Positions 44,921 to 56,001 of a DNA stretch of 64,000 nt are shown here, in pieces. Under the pieces are notes generated by a model, which was not told the origin of the DNA, searched no databases, and worked only from the letters and a program-made list of their open reading frames with translations. Positions within the stretch are counted from its first letter, which is position 1, and every line of letters begins with the position of its first letter. Source of the DNA: Methanobacterium aggregans (GTDB taxonomy: Archaea > Methanobacteriota > Methanobacteria > Methanobacteriales > Methanobacteriaceae); assembly GCF_017874455.1 (NCBI RefSeq), contig NZ_JAGGLN010000002.1, forward strand, positions 310,001-374,000, read 5' to 3'. The position numbers and the translations under genes were made by a program.

Positions 44921-46478
44921 TTGGAGCGAGAAGCATCAGAACTTTTTGAAGAGTTTAAAGAACTCACTGCATCTGAGTTTTTCAGAAGAAACAAACAGAT
45001 GCTGGGATTTTCCGGTAAAATACGATCCCTAACCATAGTTTTCCACGAACTTATAACAAACAGTTTCGACGCTGCTGAGGAAGCAGGTATACTACCGGAA
45101 ATATCCATAGACCTCAAAAGAGTCGATAAAGACCATTACATATTAAAACATAAAGATAACGGACCTGGAATTCCAGAAGACTTCATAACCCGTGTTTACT
45201 GTACCATGTTTGCAGGTTCAAAATTCAGGAACGTCCAATCCAGGGGTCAGCAAGGTCTTGGATGCAGTGGATGTGTCCTTCTCTCCCAGATGACAACTGG
45301 AAAACCTGCAAAGGTAACTTCTGGTTACAGAAAGGGAAATGAGATCAAGGGCGTTGAAATGACATTCAAAATGGATGTCAAACAAAATAAAGGACTCATA
45401 CTTGAGAGGAAAGAAGTTGATGTTGATTCCACCGGTGTTTCAATAGAACTGCAATTTAAAGATGTTTCCTACTCCCTCAGTGAACAGGGGGCCTATGAGT
45501 ACATACGAAGGACCATGATTGCAAACCCACACGCAAAAATAACCTTCAGGGACCCAACAGGACATAAATATATCTTCGATAGAAGTTCCAATGAAATACC
45601 ACCACTTCCTAAAGAAGTTTTACCTCATCCTAGAGGTGTTACAGCAGACGACCTTATATTCATGGCAAAACACACTGACAAACGTAGATTCAGGAGTCTT
45701 CTTACAAGTTCGCTCTCAAGGATGTCCAACAAGAGGGTAACTGAAATTGAGGAAGCAACTGGAATAGACCTCAACAAACGCCCCAAGGATATGAAATGGG
45801 AAGAAGCTGAGAGAATAGTTGATCTGTTTGGTCAGATGGATTTCATGGCTCCACCAACTGCTGGTTTAATTCCTATAGGAAAGGAACAGATTGAAAAGGG
45901 TATAAGGGAAATTTTAAACCCTGAATTTGTTGCAGTTACAACCAGAAAGCCCCGGACCTATAAGGGGGGAGTTTCATTCATAGTTGAAGCAGGTATTGCC
46001 TATGGGGGAGATTCTGGAAGGGTTATTGGAGAACAGAAAAAAGCAGAGATCATGCGTTTTGCAAACAGAGTTCCTTTAACATTTGACGCAGGAAGCTGTG
46101 CAATAACAGAAGCCCTTAAAAGTATTGACTGGAAAAGGTACGGCATAAGGGACCTTGAAAACGCCCCAATAACTGTTTTTGTTAACATAATTTCAACAAA
46201 TGTTCCTTACCTTTCAACAGGTAAGCAGAGTGTTGCACCTGAAGCTGAAATACTCCACGAGATAAGGCAGGCAACCATGAAGATAGCTAGAAATCTTCAA
46301 AAATACATAAACGCTAAAAAGGCTGCAAAAGAAGAAGAAATGCGTTCAAAGATCTTCGAATCCTATGTGCCAGTTATACTTACGGAAGCTGCAATTCTTG
46401 CAGAAAGGGATGTTCCAGAATATGCTGAGGTTCTGGCAAAGGTAACAAGAAAACCAAAGATTTTAGGTGAGGTCAACA

Positions 46479-46486
<8 letters not shown>
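44921..46486 (+). CDS. top6B: DNA topoisomerase VI subunit B
   Basis: The 521-residue ATPase subunit of the type IIB topoisomerase starts at TTG behind AAGGAGGCT. The GHKL ATPase motifs are FHELITNSFDAAEEAG near residue 45, LKHKDNGPGIPEDF near 75 and SRGQQGLGCSGCVLL near 108. The H2TH element (about 225-300) and transducer domain with GKQSVAP near 440 follow. The enzyme relaxes and decatenates DNA with subunit A. top6A begins inside this gene, overlapping by eight bases, so the two are coupled. The length is close to the usual 520-530 residues. Confidence 0.97.
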
Positions 46487-47531
<1,045 letters not shown>

Positions 47532-47977
47532 AAATACATCTAAATATATATTTTTCAGCCAAACCAAGGTTGGAAAACATTTTTATTTCTTTTTTTTATT
47601 GATTAATTCTCATTTTACACTGTTAAATTTTAGGATATTCTGTTTTATTGATTTTGAAACCTTGATTTACTGCAATCACATTTCTTAATGTTATTTATCC
47701 CAGAATCACTTTATTAAAATCCATCTTTTTTATAATCCCCTTTTAAAAACTTTTTTTCATAGTTTAAATTTAAAATGGATAAATTAAGATCATAAAATTT
47801 ATAATACAATGAAAAATATAAAAAGTTGTATAAAATGGTGTTTTTATGTTGAAACTTATTTCATTAACTCCATTTTCAATTCACACTTAAAAATTATCTG
47901 AAATATTCTGTTAAAATATAAAAGGGAATATATCTTAGAAAAAATCGTTGCGAAACGTTTAAAAACGGAGGTTAATC
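47532..47977. other. Intergenic region with terminator before gap
   Basis: These 446 bases include a T-rich terminator after top6A (TTTTATTTCTTTTTTTT at 47581-47597). The rest is AT-rich with no gene visible. AATATAAAAGGGAATATATC near 47915-47934 contains TATA-like elements suited to the GAPDH gene. Confidence 0.5.
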
Positions 47978-48994
47978 ATGAAATCTGTTGGAATAAATGG
48001 ATACGGTACCATAGGTAAGAGAGTTGCAGATGCAGTTGCTGCCCAGGACGATATGAAACTTGCAGGGGTTACCAAACGTACACCCGATTTTGAATCAAAG
48101 ATGGCTGTTGAAAAGGGTTATCCCCTTTACATAAGTGTTCCTGAAAGAGAAGAACTGTTTGAAGAGGCAGGTATCAAAATAAGTGGTACAATAGAAGATT
48201 TCTACGATAAAGTGGATGTTATAGTTGATGCCACCCCTGAAGGTATCGGTGCAAAGAACATGGAAACCTACAAAAAACTTGGAATAAAATCCACATTCCA
48301 GGGTGGAGAAAAACACGACCAGATAGGCAAGTCATTCAACTCATTCGCCAACTTCAACGATGCAATTGGAGCAGACTACGTCAGGGTAGTGTCCTGCAAC
48401 ACCACAGGTCTTTGTAGAACCTTAAAACCAATAAATGACCTTGCAGGAATAAAAAAGGTCAGAGCAGTTATGGTAAGGCGTGGAGCAGATCCAGGACAGG
48501 TTAAAAAAGGTCCAATAAATGCAATAGTTCCCAACCCACCAACAGTACCATCACACCACGGTCCAGATGTTCAGACAGTCATGAACGGCCTCAACATAAC
48601 CACAATGGCATTACTGGTTCCAACAACTTTAATGCATCAGCACAACCTCATGGTTGAACTTGAAAATTCAGTAACTGTTGATGATGTTATTGACAAGTTA
48701 GAAGAGACCCCAAGGGTTATTCTTGTAGAAGCTTCAAAGGGTTTAGGTTCAACTGCAGAGGTAATGGAGTATGCAAAAGACCTTGGAAGGCCAAGAAGCG
48801 ACCTCTTCGAAATAGCAGTGTGGAAAGAGTCCATTAACGTTGTGGATGGAGAACTTTACTACATGCAGGCTGTGCACCAGGAATCTGATGTTGTACCTGA
48901 AAATGTGGATGCAATAAGGGCTATGCTGGAACTTGAAGATGATCCTGCAAGATCCATAGAAAAAACCAATAAAGCCATGGGCATCCTTGGATAA
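47978..48994 (+). CDS. gap: Type II glyceraldehyde-3-phosphate dehydrogenase
   Basis: This is a 338-residue archaeal GAPDH that uses NAD(P) and acts in gluconeogenesis or glycolysis. The Rossmann motif is VGINGYGTIGKRVADAV at the N-terminus. The catalytic Cys is in VVSCNTTGLCRTLKP near residue 140. The catalytic-domain segment VPTTLMHQHNLMVEL near 209 provides the His of archaeal enzymes. It differs clearly from bacterial type I enzymes. A strong GGAGGT precedes the ATG. The gene is transcribed alone, with likely promoter elements in the AT-rich region upstream. Confidence 0.96.
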   Translation: MKSVGINGYGTIGKRVADAVAAQDDMKLAGVTKRTPDFESKMAVEKGYPLYISVPEREELFEEAGIKISGTIEDFYDKVDVIVDATPEGIGAKNMETYKKLGIKSTFQGGEKHDQIGKSFNSFANFNDAIGADYVRVVSCNTTGLCRTLKPINDLAGIKKVRAVMVRRGADPGQVKKGPINAIVPNPPTVPSHHGPDVQTVMNGLNITTMALLVPTTLMHQHNLMVELENSVTVDDVIDKLEETPRVILVEASKGLGSTAEVMEYAKDLGRPRSDLFEIAVWKESINVVDGELYYMQAVHQESDVVPENVDAIRAMLELEDDPARSIEKTNKAMGILG

Positions 48995-49145
48995 TGCCCA
49001 ATTTAATTTTTATTTTTATTCAATGCATTGAACTGTTTTTCAAAAATAGTAATATGTCTAAAGTTATAAATATGAAATGAATTAAATCCCTTTATAGAAG
49101 CTGAAAAATAACAAAAATTTGTTTTTAACCAATGCGAGTGTTATT

Positions 49146-50855
49146 ATGAAGAGATTTGATTCAATGAAGGAGAATAATATCGATTTTTTTGCCGCTATAC
49201 TCATTACAATTTTAGTTCTTTTAACGAGGTTACCATTCATCAGTAAATATCTCTATGAATGGGATTCTGTAAATTTTGCCCTTTCATTTGAGCATTACAG
49301 CACAGCCCTCCAGCAACCCCAAGCTCCAGGATACATACTTTACGTTGGACTGGGAAGGCTGGTTAACAGCGTTATAAATGACGCTAACAGTACAATGATA
49401 ATTATAAGCATCGTTTTCAGCATATTAACTATTTTAATGGTTTACTTCTTTGCGAAACAGATTTTTTCACCTAAAATTGCAATCGTAGGATCCCTCATCC
49501 TCATCTTCAGTCCCATATTCTGGTTTTATGGAGAGATTGCTACAATATACCCCGTAGAATCTTTTATGGCCATACTAGTAGTCTATACATCTTACAATGT
49601 ATTGAAGGGTAGAAAAAATTTTATTTACATCTCAGCACTGGTCCTTGGTATTGCAGGTGGTTTCAGAGAAGACTTGATCCTTTTTATGTTACCCCTTTGG
49701 ATTTACTGCGTATTATCCTACACCAAAAACCTCAAAAAACTTCTTGGAACAGCTTCAATATTCTTTGCATCGATACTAGTCTGGGCCGCACCCACAGTCA
49801 TTTTAGCAGGAGGCCTGAAGGCTTATATGTCCTCTTCATCGTCTATTAAAGACTCTTTCAGTACAACTTCTATCCTATTTGGGGCTCCACTCAAAAATCA
49901 GCTTATAATGGATTCAATGCTTCTTTCATGGTTGATACTGGGACTTGGAATTGTAATTGTGGTTGCAGTGATCTTCTTCCTATTCAAAAACTGGAAACCC
50001 CTCCTCTTAAAAAGCTCCACCTTTAAAAAACCCAAATTCATATTCTTCATCCTCTGGATAGTGCCTGCTCTTTTATTCCAGATTCTAATACACGCTCCAA
50101 AGCCAGGGTACATATTGATCTTCTTACCCGCACTTTCAATGTTATCAGGATACATTTTGGTCTCAATTTCTAAGGGTTTATCTAAGAAGTTTGATCTAAC
50201 TCCCAACTCAGTTTTAACCTGTATTTTACTTATATCAATAGTTTTAAACTGTTTTTATTTTATTTATCCATATAACTTCAATGCTGAAGAAACATGGGAA
50301 ACTCCTGTAAATCAGATGACACAGGTTCAGCAGATCAAGTTGGGATTCGATATGCTGGCAGTTTACAACTACCCAAAGATCCATATAAACGATGAGAATA
50401 TGGATATGCACCTCAAAACAATTCAGGAAATATCTGATTATGAGCCAAACAACACAGTAATTGTTATAAGAGATATTACACGTGAAGATCAGGGATTCAG
50501 CTGGAGAAAAGCCATGTACTATCTACCAGAATATTACACGTGTTATCTCTTGGATCAGGAAAATTCAGAATTTAAAAGTTCTAAACTGAGTCAAAATGTT
50601 TCTATATCCTATGGACAAAACCACCAACCTGGAGGATCTGTAAATCAGACCATTCAAATTCCATTGGATAATTCTAAAAAACACATCGTTTGGATAATGA
50701 GTGATAAATCAGAGTTTTTCAGGGAAGTTCAATCAAAGATAGGTGTTGAAAGCATTGAGCTACCTAATGGCCTCAAAATTTATTATTCAAACATCGAAAA
50801 TAAAAGTCTGAACATTGAAATCGGTGGTTTCATATTCAAAACTGAAGATAAATGA
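49146..50855 (+). CDS. GT-C-like integral membrane glycosyltransferase
   Basis: I prefer ATG 49146 (MKRFDSMKENNIDF), with GAGTG upstream, giving 569 residues; a TTG at 49119 is possible. The protein has about nine or ten membrane helices in the first 390 residues and a soluble extracytoplasmic C-terminal domain. In the first loop, SKYLYEWDSVNFALSF puts an acidic residue after the first helix, as in GT-C (PMT/ArnT/DUF2723-like) transferases. QQPQAPGYILY then recalls the PPG-type loop of that fold. It probably moves a sugar from a polyprenyl carrier to a surface acceptor; the acceptor is unknown. The stop overlaps the PHP gene (ATGA). Confidence 0.75.
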   Translation: MKRFDSMKENNIDFFAAILITILVLLTRLPFISKYLYEWDSVNFALSFEHYSTALQQPQAPGYILYVGLGRLVNSVINDANSTMIIISIVFSILTILMVYFFAKQIFSPKIAIVGSLILIFSPIFWFYGEIATIYPVESFMAILVVYTSYNVLKGRKNFIYISALVLGIAGGFREDLILFMLPLWIYCVLSYTKNLKKLLGTASIFFASILVWAAPTVILAGGLKAYMSSSSSIKDSFSTTSILFGAPLKNQLIMDSMLLSWLILGLGIVIVVAVIFFLFKNWKPLLLKSSTFKKPKFIFFILWIVPALLFQILIHAPKPGYILIFLPALSMLSGYILVSISKGLSKKFDLTPNSVLTCILLISIVLNCFYFIYPYNFNAEETWETPVNQMTQVQQIKLGFDMLAVYNYPKIHINDENMDMHLKTIQEISDYEPNNTVIVIRDITREDQGFSWRKAMYYLPEYYTCYLLDQENSEFKSSKLSQNVSISYGQNHQPGGSVNQTIQIPLDNSKKHIVWIMSDKSEFFREVQSKIGVESIELPNGLKIYYSNIENKSLNIEIGGFIFKTEDK

Positions 50856-51499
50856 GAACTATGAAGTACGATTTTCACACACATTCCAAGTACTCTACAG
50901 ATGGGCGTTCAGAACCTGAATCAATGGTTAAATCCGCCATTAAAAAGGGACTTTCAGGCATTGCAGTCACAGACCACAACACCATAAAAGGTGGAGTTGA
51001 AGCCAAAAAATATGAAACAACTGATTTTGAAGTGATAGTTGGATCAGAGATAATGACTGATCGTGGCGAAGTAATCGGACTATTTTTATCTGAAGAGATT
51101 AAATCCCGGAGCTTCAGTGATGTTGTAAATGAAATAAAGGATCAGAATGGTTTTGTTGTTGTTCCACATCCCTTCGATACCATCCGTGGAAAATCCATAT
51201 TTCCAAAGGAGGAAGATGCTCGGCTCATTGACAACATAGAGGTATTCAACTCCAGATGTGTTTTTAAAGGTTACAACAAAAAAGCAAAGGATTTTGCAGG
51301 AAAAAGTGGTGTTAATATTATTGCTGGGAGTGATGCACATTTTTTAAGGGAAATAGGTACTGGAGGAGTTGCAACTGAATCTTCAGATGTATACGAAGCC
51401 GTGTTAAAAGGCGATTTCAAGGTTTTTGGTAAAAGATCCCCTCCAATAAACCTGGGATTATCCGAGATTTTGAGGTTTTGGAAGATGATGAAAGAATGA
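50852..51499 (+). CDS. PHP-domain phosphoesterase
   Basis: This 215-residue PHP-domain protein has all four metal motifs: YDFHTHSKYSTDGR near residue 8, IAVTDHNTIKGG near 38, FVVVPHPFD near 105 and IIAGSDAHFL near 157. The family includes histidinol phosphatase, trinucleotide-cleaving and nucleoside-diphosphate phosphatase members. The minimal PHP form without extra domains does not reveal the substrate. The ATG overlaps the stop of the membrane glycosyltransferase gene (ATGA), so the two are translationally coupled. A second ATG at 50861 is an alternative start. A role in releasing a sugar- or lipid-phosphate from the glycosylation step is a speculation from the coupling alone. Confidence 0.87.
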   Translation: MRTMKYDFHTHSKYSTDGRSEPESMVKSAIKKGLSGIAVTDHNTIKGGVEAKKYETTDFEVIVGSEIMTDRGEVIGLFLSEEIKSRSFSDVVNEIKDQNGFVVVPHPFDTIRGKSIFPKEEDARLIDNIEVFNSRCVFKGYNKKAKDFAGKSGVNIIAGSDAHFLREIGTGGVATESSDVYEAVLKGDFKVFGKRSPPINLGLSEILRFWKMMKE

Positions 51500-51674
51500 A
51501 GTTTTTTGAGATGTTTAAAACCTTTCAAATCTAAAATTTGGAATGAACCACTGAACTCATTTTCACTCCAATATTTTTAATATAAGTTGGACATAGATCA
51601 ACTAGTTCAATACTTATCAACTCATTATAAAGAACCATTTTAAAGACTTGATTTTAAATTAAAAGGTGAACTAT

Positions 51675-52814
51675 ATGGAATGTCAGGATTATGGACTCAC
51701 AAGAGATACAGAGAGAGAAAATTTGAATTTGAATCCACTTCAGAGGGGTGGTGTTCTGCCTCTTGAGGCAAGAAAGGCTATTTATGAATTTTCAGACGGT
51801 TACAGTGTGTGCGACTACTGTGCAGGCCGTCTGGATGAAATAGCAAAGCCCCAGATACACGGATTTCTGGACAACCTTGCAGAGTTCATAAACACGGACC
51901 ATGCCAGAACAACTCATGGGGCCCGTGAGGGAAAATTCGCAGTTATGCACTCCCTATGCAAACCAGGAGACACCATAGTGGTTGATGGGAACGCCCATTA
52001 CACCACCCATGTGGCTGCAGAGCGATGCGGACTTAAAATAGTTGAAGTTCCAAATGAAGGAGGTCCAGAATATAGGATAACACCTGAAGGATACAGAGAA
52101 GTTCTCGATGAACTATCTGATCGTGGTGAGGATGTGGGCCTTGCTTTATTAACACATGTTGATGGTAACTACGGAAATTTGACAGACGCACGTTCCATTG
52201 GAAAAATAGCTCATGATTCAGGTGTTCCTCTGCTTCTAAACTGTGCATACAGTATGGGAAGGCTTCCAATTGATGCTAAGGCAATGAATGCAGATTTTGT
52301 TGTGGGAAGCGGACACAAGAGTATGGCTGCATCGGGACCAATTGGTGTGCTTGGAGTTAGGGATGAATGGGCAGAACTTGTACTTAGAAAGTCTGGAAGA
52401 CATGCTGTGAAGGAACTGGAAATGCTGGGCTGTACCAGCCGTGGAGCGCCTGTAGCAACCTTAATGGCCTCACTTCCACACGTTGCTGAACGTGTGAAAC
52501 ATTGGGATGAGGAAGTTCAGAAGACAAGGGGATTCGTTGCGAAGATGGAAAAGCTTGAGGGCGTTACCCAAATAGGTGTTAAGCCAACGGAACACGACCT
52601 TGTACGTTTTGAAACACCAGTATTTGATAAAATAGCTGAAAAACATCCGCGCAGAGGCTTTTTCCTTTATGAAGAGCTTAAAAAACGTAACATCGTTGGT
52701 ATTAAGCGGGGTCAGACGAAATGGTTCAAGTGCAGTGTTTATGGCTTCAGCCAGGAGCAGGTGGATTATATTGGAGATTCATTTGCTGAAATCGTTGAAA
52801 AACAAGTGCTCTAA
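51675..52814 (+). CDS. pscS: O-phospho-L-seryl-tRNA:Cys-tRNA synthase (SepCysS)
   Basis: From ATG 51675, with GGTGA five bases upstream, the PLP enzyme has 379 residues. It converts phosphoseryl-tRNA(Cys) to cysteinyl-tRNA, the indirect cysteine pathway of methanogens lacking CysRS. Diagnostic blocks are NLNPLQRGGVLPLEARKA near residue 18 and VCDYCAGRLDEI near 44, with the catalytic-type cysteines. FVVGSGHKSMAASGP near 210 has the PLP Lys. The partner SepRS must lie elsewhere. A GTG nine bases upstream lacks a ribosome binding site. The gene is flanked by AT-rich gaps and appears monocistronic. Confidence 0.96.
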   Translation: MECQDYGLTRDTERENLNLNPLQRGGVLPLEARKAIYEFSDGYSVCDYCAGRLDEIAKPQIHGFLDNLAEFINTDHARTTHGAREGKFAVMHSLCKPGDTIVVDGNAHYTTHVAAERCGLKIVEVPNEGGPEYRITPEGYREVLDELSDRGEDVGLALLTHVDGNYGNLTDARSIGKIAHDSGVPLLLNCAYSMGRLPIDAKAMNADFVVGSGHKSMAASGPIGVLGVRDEWAELVLRKSGRHAVKELEMLGCTSRGAPVATLMASLPHVAERVKHWDEEVQKTRGFVAKMEKLEGVTQIGVKPTEHDLVRFETPVFDKIAEKHPRRGFFLYEELKKRNIVGIKRGQTKWFKCSVYGFSQEQVDYIGDSFAEIVEKQVL

Positions 52815-53008
52815 AAAAAGCATCTACTAACTCACTTTTATTTTTCTTGTCTTTCATCACTTTTTTCGTATAATTCAATGAATCCTAATTTTTCTGAAAA
52901 TTTATATCAAGATAATTTTTAACAAAAAAAATCTAATATTTCCATAAAATATCACCTTGTAAAAAAATAGAAAGCTGCTTAACTATTTGACATGTTACAT
53001 GACCAACT

Positions 53009-53467
53009 TCACCTTTTAATCACAGGAAATTGAATCTCCGTTAAAAGATCTTCCTCTGGCACTTCCTGGGGACTGTTGAGGTATATCTCCACAGGTGCAC
53101 CTGCAGGTTCGTACTGTTCCTTCACTGCGTACTCCATCACCGCAGCATAAACCTTGCTCACTTCACTGTACGGTCCCTTATGCATCACTGAAATGACTTT
53201 ATGAGGTTTAACATTCTTTACCCTGATCTTTCCCTCAGCTTCTGCCTCTCCTGCAAAGGGTATACCCACTTCAAATTTCATTTCCTCTGGAGAAACATCT
53301 TGTGGACTTGTGTAGTAAACTCCAAAGGGAGGTTCAGTTATTTGAAGACCTTTACTCATAACCCAACCAACAACTTCACCCATTAACTCAGGAATATTCT
53401 CAAAAGAACCCTTGTGGAATATGTAAGCCACATGTTTCTGGGGAACTTCCTTAACCTCGATTTTCAT
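53009..53467 (-). CDS. GyrI-like / AraC effector-binding domain protein
   Basis: This 152-residue protein has two SHS2-type repeats forming a GyrI-like small-molecule binding domain. KHVAYIFHKGSFENIPELMG opens the first. VISVMHKGPYSEVSKVYAAV near residue 90 opens the second, with the GPY turn typical of the fold. VEIYLNSPQEVPEEDLLTEI near the end carries the conserved ligand-side Glu. The family includes AraC/MerR effector domains and free-standing proteins that bind or hydrolyse hydrophobic compounds. There is no DNA-binding domain here. GGAGGT precedes the ATG. The gene is followed by a convergent SepCysS gene. Confidence 0.87.
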   Translation of the reverse strand: MKIEVKEVPQKHVAYIFHKGSFENIPELMGEVVGWVMSKGLQITEPPFGVYYTSPQDVSPEEMKFEVGIPFAGEAEAEGKIRVKNVKPHKVISVMHKGPYSEVSKVYAAVMEYAVKEQYEPAGAPVEIYLNSPQEVPEEDLLTEIQFPVIKR

Positions 53468-53599
53468 ATGAAAACCTCCTATATCTCTTGTGTTACTCTT
53501 TGATCTTCAGAGCATATAATTTGATCATTTGATATTAAAAAAAGGATATAAAATAAGTAGATGCTAGTAATTAAAAAATTTTCAGGGATTTTGAAGGAT

Positions 53600-54280
53600 T
53601 TATTTAATACAGTAAAAACCTGCCTGCATGTAAGAAAACCATAGAAGTTCAACAACCCTGAAACCAATATTTTCAAGGAGGGATCTGTGTTCTTCAACTG
53701 TTATTGGGAAGTACTCAACATCGAATCTGTTCAGGTGATCTTCAACAGCTTCTGGATCCTTACCATGGGATAACTGGAAGTTCCTCCAGTAATTCTTAGC
53801 AAGTTCCACACCATGTTTGGTGGATGGTCTGGTGTTTTCAAAGGTTACATAAATTCCATCCTGTCTTAAAAGGTTGTAACAATTCTTTACTGCTTTTTTT
53901 CGATCATCCACCTTGAGGTAGTGGTGGGATTGAATTGCAGTTATGACATATGGTTTTTGAGGAATCTTCCCAATCTCTTGACTGGTTAAATTTCCTAAAA
54001 ATTCTATTCTGGGATTAGAAGATAGTTTCATCCTTGCTTCATCAAGCATTTCCTGTGATGGGTCTGCAAGTATGAATCTGGTGTTTGGAAATTCTTTTGA
54101 AGCCTTTTCAACCAGTGTCCCAGTTCCACATCCAGTGTCAAACCAGATTGCAGGATCATCTACCATGGACTTCACCAGGTTTATGGTTTCATCATGTATA
54201 AAATCGTAGTATGGTATGGTGCTTCTTATCTGGCTGTCATAAATCTCTGCACTGTGGGAGGTTTTGTTTTCATTTTTCAT
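53600..54280 (-). CDS. Class I SAM-dependent methyltransferase
   Basis: The 226-residue protein has a complete Rossmann methyltransferase core. IWFDTGCGTGTLVEKA near residue 45 is motif I. FILADPSQEMLDEARMKL near 68 is motif II. ITAIQSHHYLK near 112 and GIYVTFENTRPS near 138 are the following strands. The HHYLK form and the C-terminal VVELLWFSYMQAGFY resemble small-molecule methyltransferases. The substrate is not recognisable. GTGAT lies upstream of the ATG. The gene is the last of a minus-strand set that begins with the split HTH-PAS-GAF regulator 76 bases upstream. Confidence 0.85.
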   Translation of the reverse strand: MKNENKTSHSAEIYDSQIRSTIPYYDFIHDETINLVKSMVDDPAIWFDTGCGTGTLVEKASKEFPNTRFILADPSQEMLDEARMKLSSNPRIEFLGNLTSQEIGKIPQKPYVITAIQSHHYLKVDDRKKAVKNCYNLLRQDGIYVTFENTRPSTKHGVELAKNYWRNFQLSHGKDPEAVEDHLNRFDVEYFPITVEEHRSLLENIGFRVVELLWFSYMQAGFYCIK

Positions 54281-54355
54281 TCAATCACGAATCCATTGGC
54301 TGATCAGTACTTCCAGTAAGATCACTATCAATGAGCCATAACTTGTAACTCTTTT

Positions 54356-55843
54356 TCATGACCTAGATTTACCCTTTTTTAATTTAAGGGCCAACTTCGA
54401 TCTTTCAAGTGCTAAACCAAGCTGTAACCCTATGGAACTCAAATTTTCAAGACTTATCTCGTTGTAAGTTTTTATCTTTCGACTTCCCATGTTTAAAAGT
54501 CCAATTATCTTGTTTTCACTTTTTATTGGTAAGATTAGGAGCGTTTTTATGTCACTTGCCCTTATTGAAGGTTCAAGTGATTCATATTCCTCAGATTCAG
54601 GGGTTATGTATACCAGATTCTGTTTTTCAAGGGTTTTGCTGAATAGGTCCTTGAACATACCTGCCATGCACATGTTCTTCATTTTCTCAGGCAGGTTCCT
54701 GTGAACCCTTAGTGAAAGTTCTTCATTATCATCCTTGAGATAGATACAACCCATATCAAATCCAAGGGAATTAACAGTTGATGTTACAGCATTTTCAAGC
54801 ATTTCATCCTCTGCATCATGAGAATTAACTATTCCAGATACTTGGTTAAGTGCCATGAGTGTGTTTACAAATTCTTCCTTCTCAAGACCCAAGACCTTCA
54901 TTTTAAGATAACCTGATATTTCATCTGCAGCCATTTCAACATCCTCCAGATTGACTGAGCTTACAGAACTGGAGGTTGTTAAAAGAAGTATTGCGCCCAT
55001 TGAAGTGTCTTCCTGAATCAGAGGTATGGAAATCATCATTTCAAGGGATTCATCTCCAAATTCAGATTTTAGGGTTTCAAACTGGTAATCACCTTCAACT
55101 GCAGAGAGGGTTTCAAGGTTTTTCATGCTTCGTTTCACAAATCCCTTTACAGATTCCGGCATTGATCTTGTATTGTATACCGATCTCAGCTTCTTACCAT
55201 CTTTTAAAAATATTTCACATTGTTTAAAGGGAATTATAGTGTTTATTGCATCTGTTACTTCATTAAAAAGTTGTTTTTCACTTGAAGCTGAATTTGCAGC
55301 TCTGGCTATAAAGAGTAAGGTTTCCAGTTCACGTTTACTACGTTTGGATTGGGATATTTCATCACCCACCAAGGTTGTTCCTATCCTGTCACCATCTTCA
55401 TTGGTTATCTGTCTCATGAATAGTTTGTAGGGTTTGTATATACCTGGTTTTTCCATGAGATCCAGTTCCATGGTCATGGTTTCATCAGGGGCCAGTTTGG
55501 ATAGCGATTCCCCCAGAACCATTCCATCATTGCTTGTGACAATCTCATGAAGGTTTTTATTCCCAAAGAACATTTTAAATGTTTTATTAAGCATTATAAC
55601 ATCCATATGTTCATTTATAGTGAACACGATAGTATCAGGATTGTCTATCAACGTTTTGAGCTTTGTTTCCTCCACCACTAATCTGTGAAGCTTCGATGCT
55701 GTGGTTACCATGTCCACCATAGCATCAGAAATCTGTTTTTCAGCAGATTCTCCCTTTAAATCCACTTTGACCTCAGTTTCCTGGCTTAAAGACCATAATT
55801 TACTTCTGCCCACAAATTTGTAGGTTAAAACACCCTTTTGCAT
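54356..55843 (-). CDS. PAS-GAF-GAF sensor portion of a split HTH regulator
   Basis: The 495-codon frame encodes a sensor. The end of a winged HTH (VLTYKFVGRSKLWSL) sits at residues 5-19. A linker helix leads to a PAS domain (about 65-170, DTIVFTINEHMDVIML). Two GAF domains follow, at about 180-320 (LFIARAANSASSEKQLF) and 335-485 (FDMGCIYLKDDNEELSLRV). It has no kinase or cyclase domain, so the output is most likely DNA binding. The first residues continue the HTH encoded just upstream in another frame. The ATG lacks a ribosome binding site and is probably not a true start. One base change in the A4G3 run at 55833-55839 would join both frames. Confidence 0.8.
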   Translation of the reverse strand: MQKGVLTYKFVGRSKLWSLSQETEVKVDLKGESAEKQISDAMVDMVTTASKLHRLVVEETKLKTLIDNPDTIVFTINEHMDVIMLNKTFKMFFGNKNLHEIVTSNDGMVLGESLSKLAPDETMTMELDLMEKPGIYKPYKLFMRQITNEDGDRIGTTLVGDEISQSKRSKRELETLLFIARAANSASSEKQLFNEVTDAINTIIPFKQCEIFLKDGKKLRSVYNTRSMPESVKGFVKRSMKNLETLSAVEGDYQFETLKSEFGDESLEMMISIPLIQEDTSMGAILLLTTSSSVSSVNLEDVEMAADEISGYLKMKVLGLEKEEFVNTLMALNQVSGIVNSHDAEDEMLENAVTSTVNSLGFDMGCIYLKDDNEELSLRVHRNLPEKMKNMCMAGMFKDLFSKTLEKQNLVYITPESEEYESLEPSIRASDIKTLLILPIKSENKIIGLLNMGSRKIKTYNEISLENLSSIGLQLGLALERSKLALKLKKGKSRS

Positions 55844-55982
55844 TGAGTATTTCCAGATATTTCAGCACGGTTGCTCTGCTCCTGCTGGTTCCCAGGGTTA
55901 TCTTATCAAGCATGCAGTCTTCAGGTGGGTGGGATTTTATGTATGCCACTATGAGTCTTTCAGTACTGGATAGTTCTTCCAT
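55800..55982 (-). CDS. N-terminal HTH fragment of the PAS-GAF regulator
   Basis: The 60-codon frame starts at ATG 55982 behind GGGAAGGT. It encodes STERLIVAYIKSHPPEDCML, then a recognition helix (LGTSRSRATVLKYLEILNAKG), and then runs out of frame to a stop after ten unrelated residues. LNAKG joins in sense with VLTYKFVGRSKLW in the overlapping frame to complete a winged helix. The gene is therefore one unit broken by an apparent +1 frame change. Its start point would fall in the palindrome at 56002-56017, so autoregulation is likely. Sequencing error, mutation or programmed frameshift cannot be told apart here. Confidence 0.75.
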   Translation of the reverse strand: MEELSSTERLIVAYIKSHPPEDCMLDKITLGTSRSRATVLKYLEILNAKGCFNLQICGQK

Positions 55983-56001
55983 GTTTACCTTCCCAAATGT
56001 C

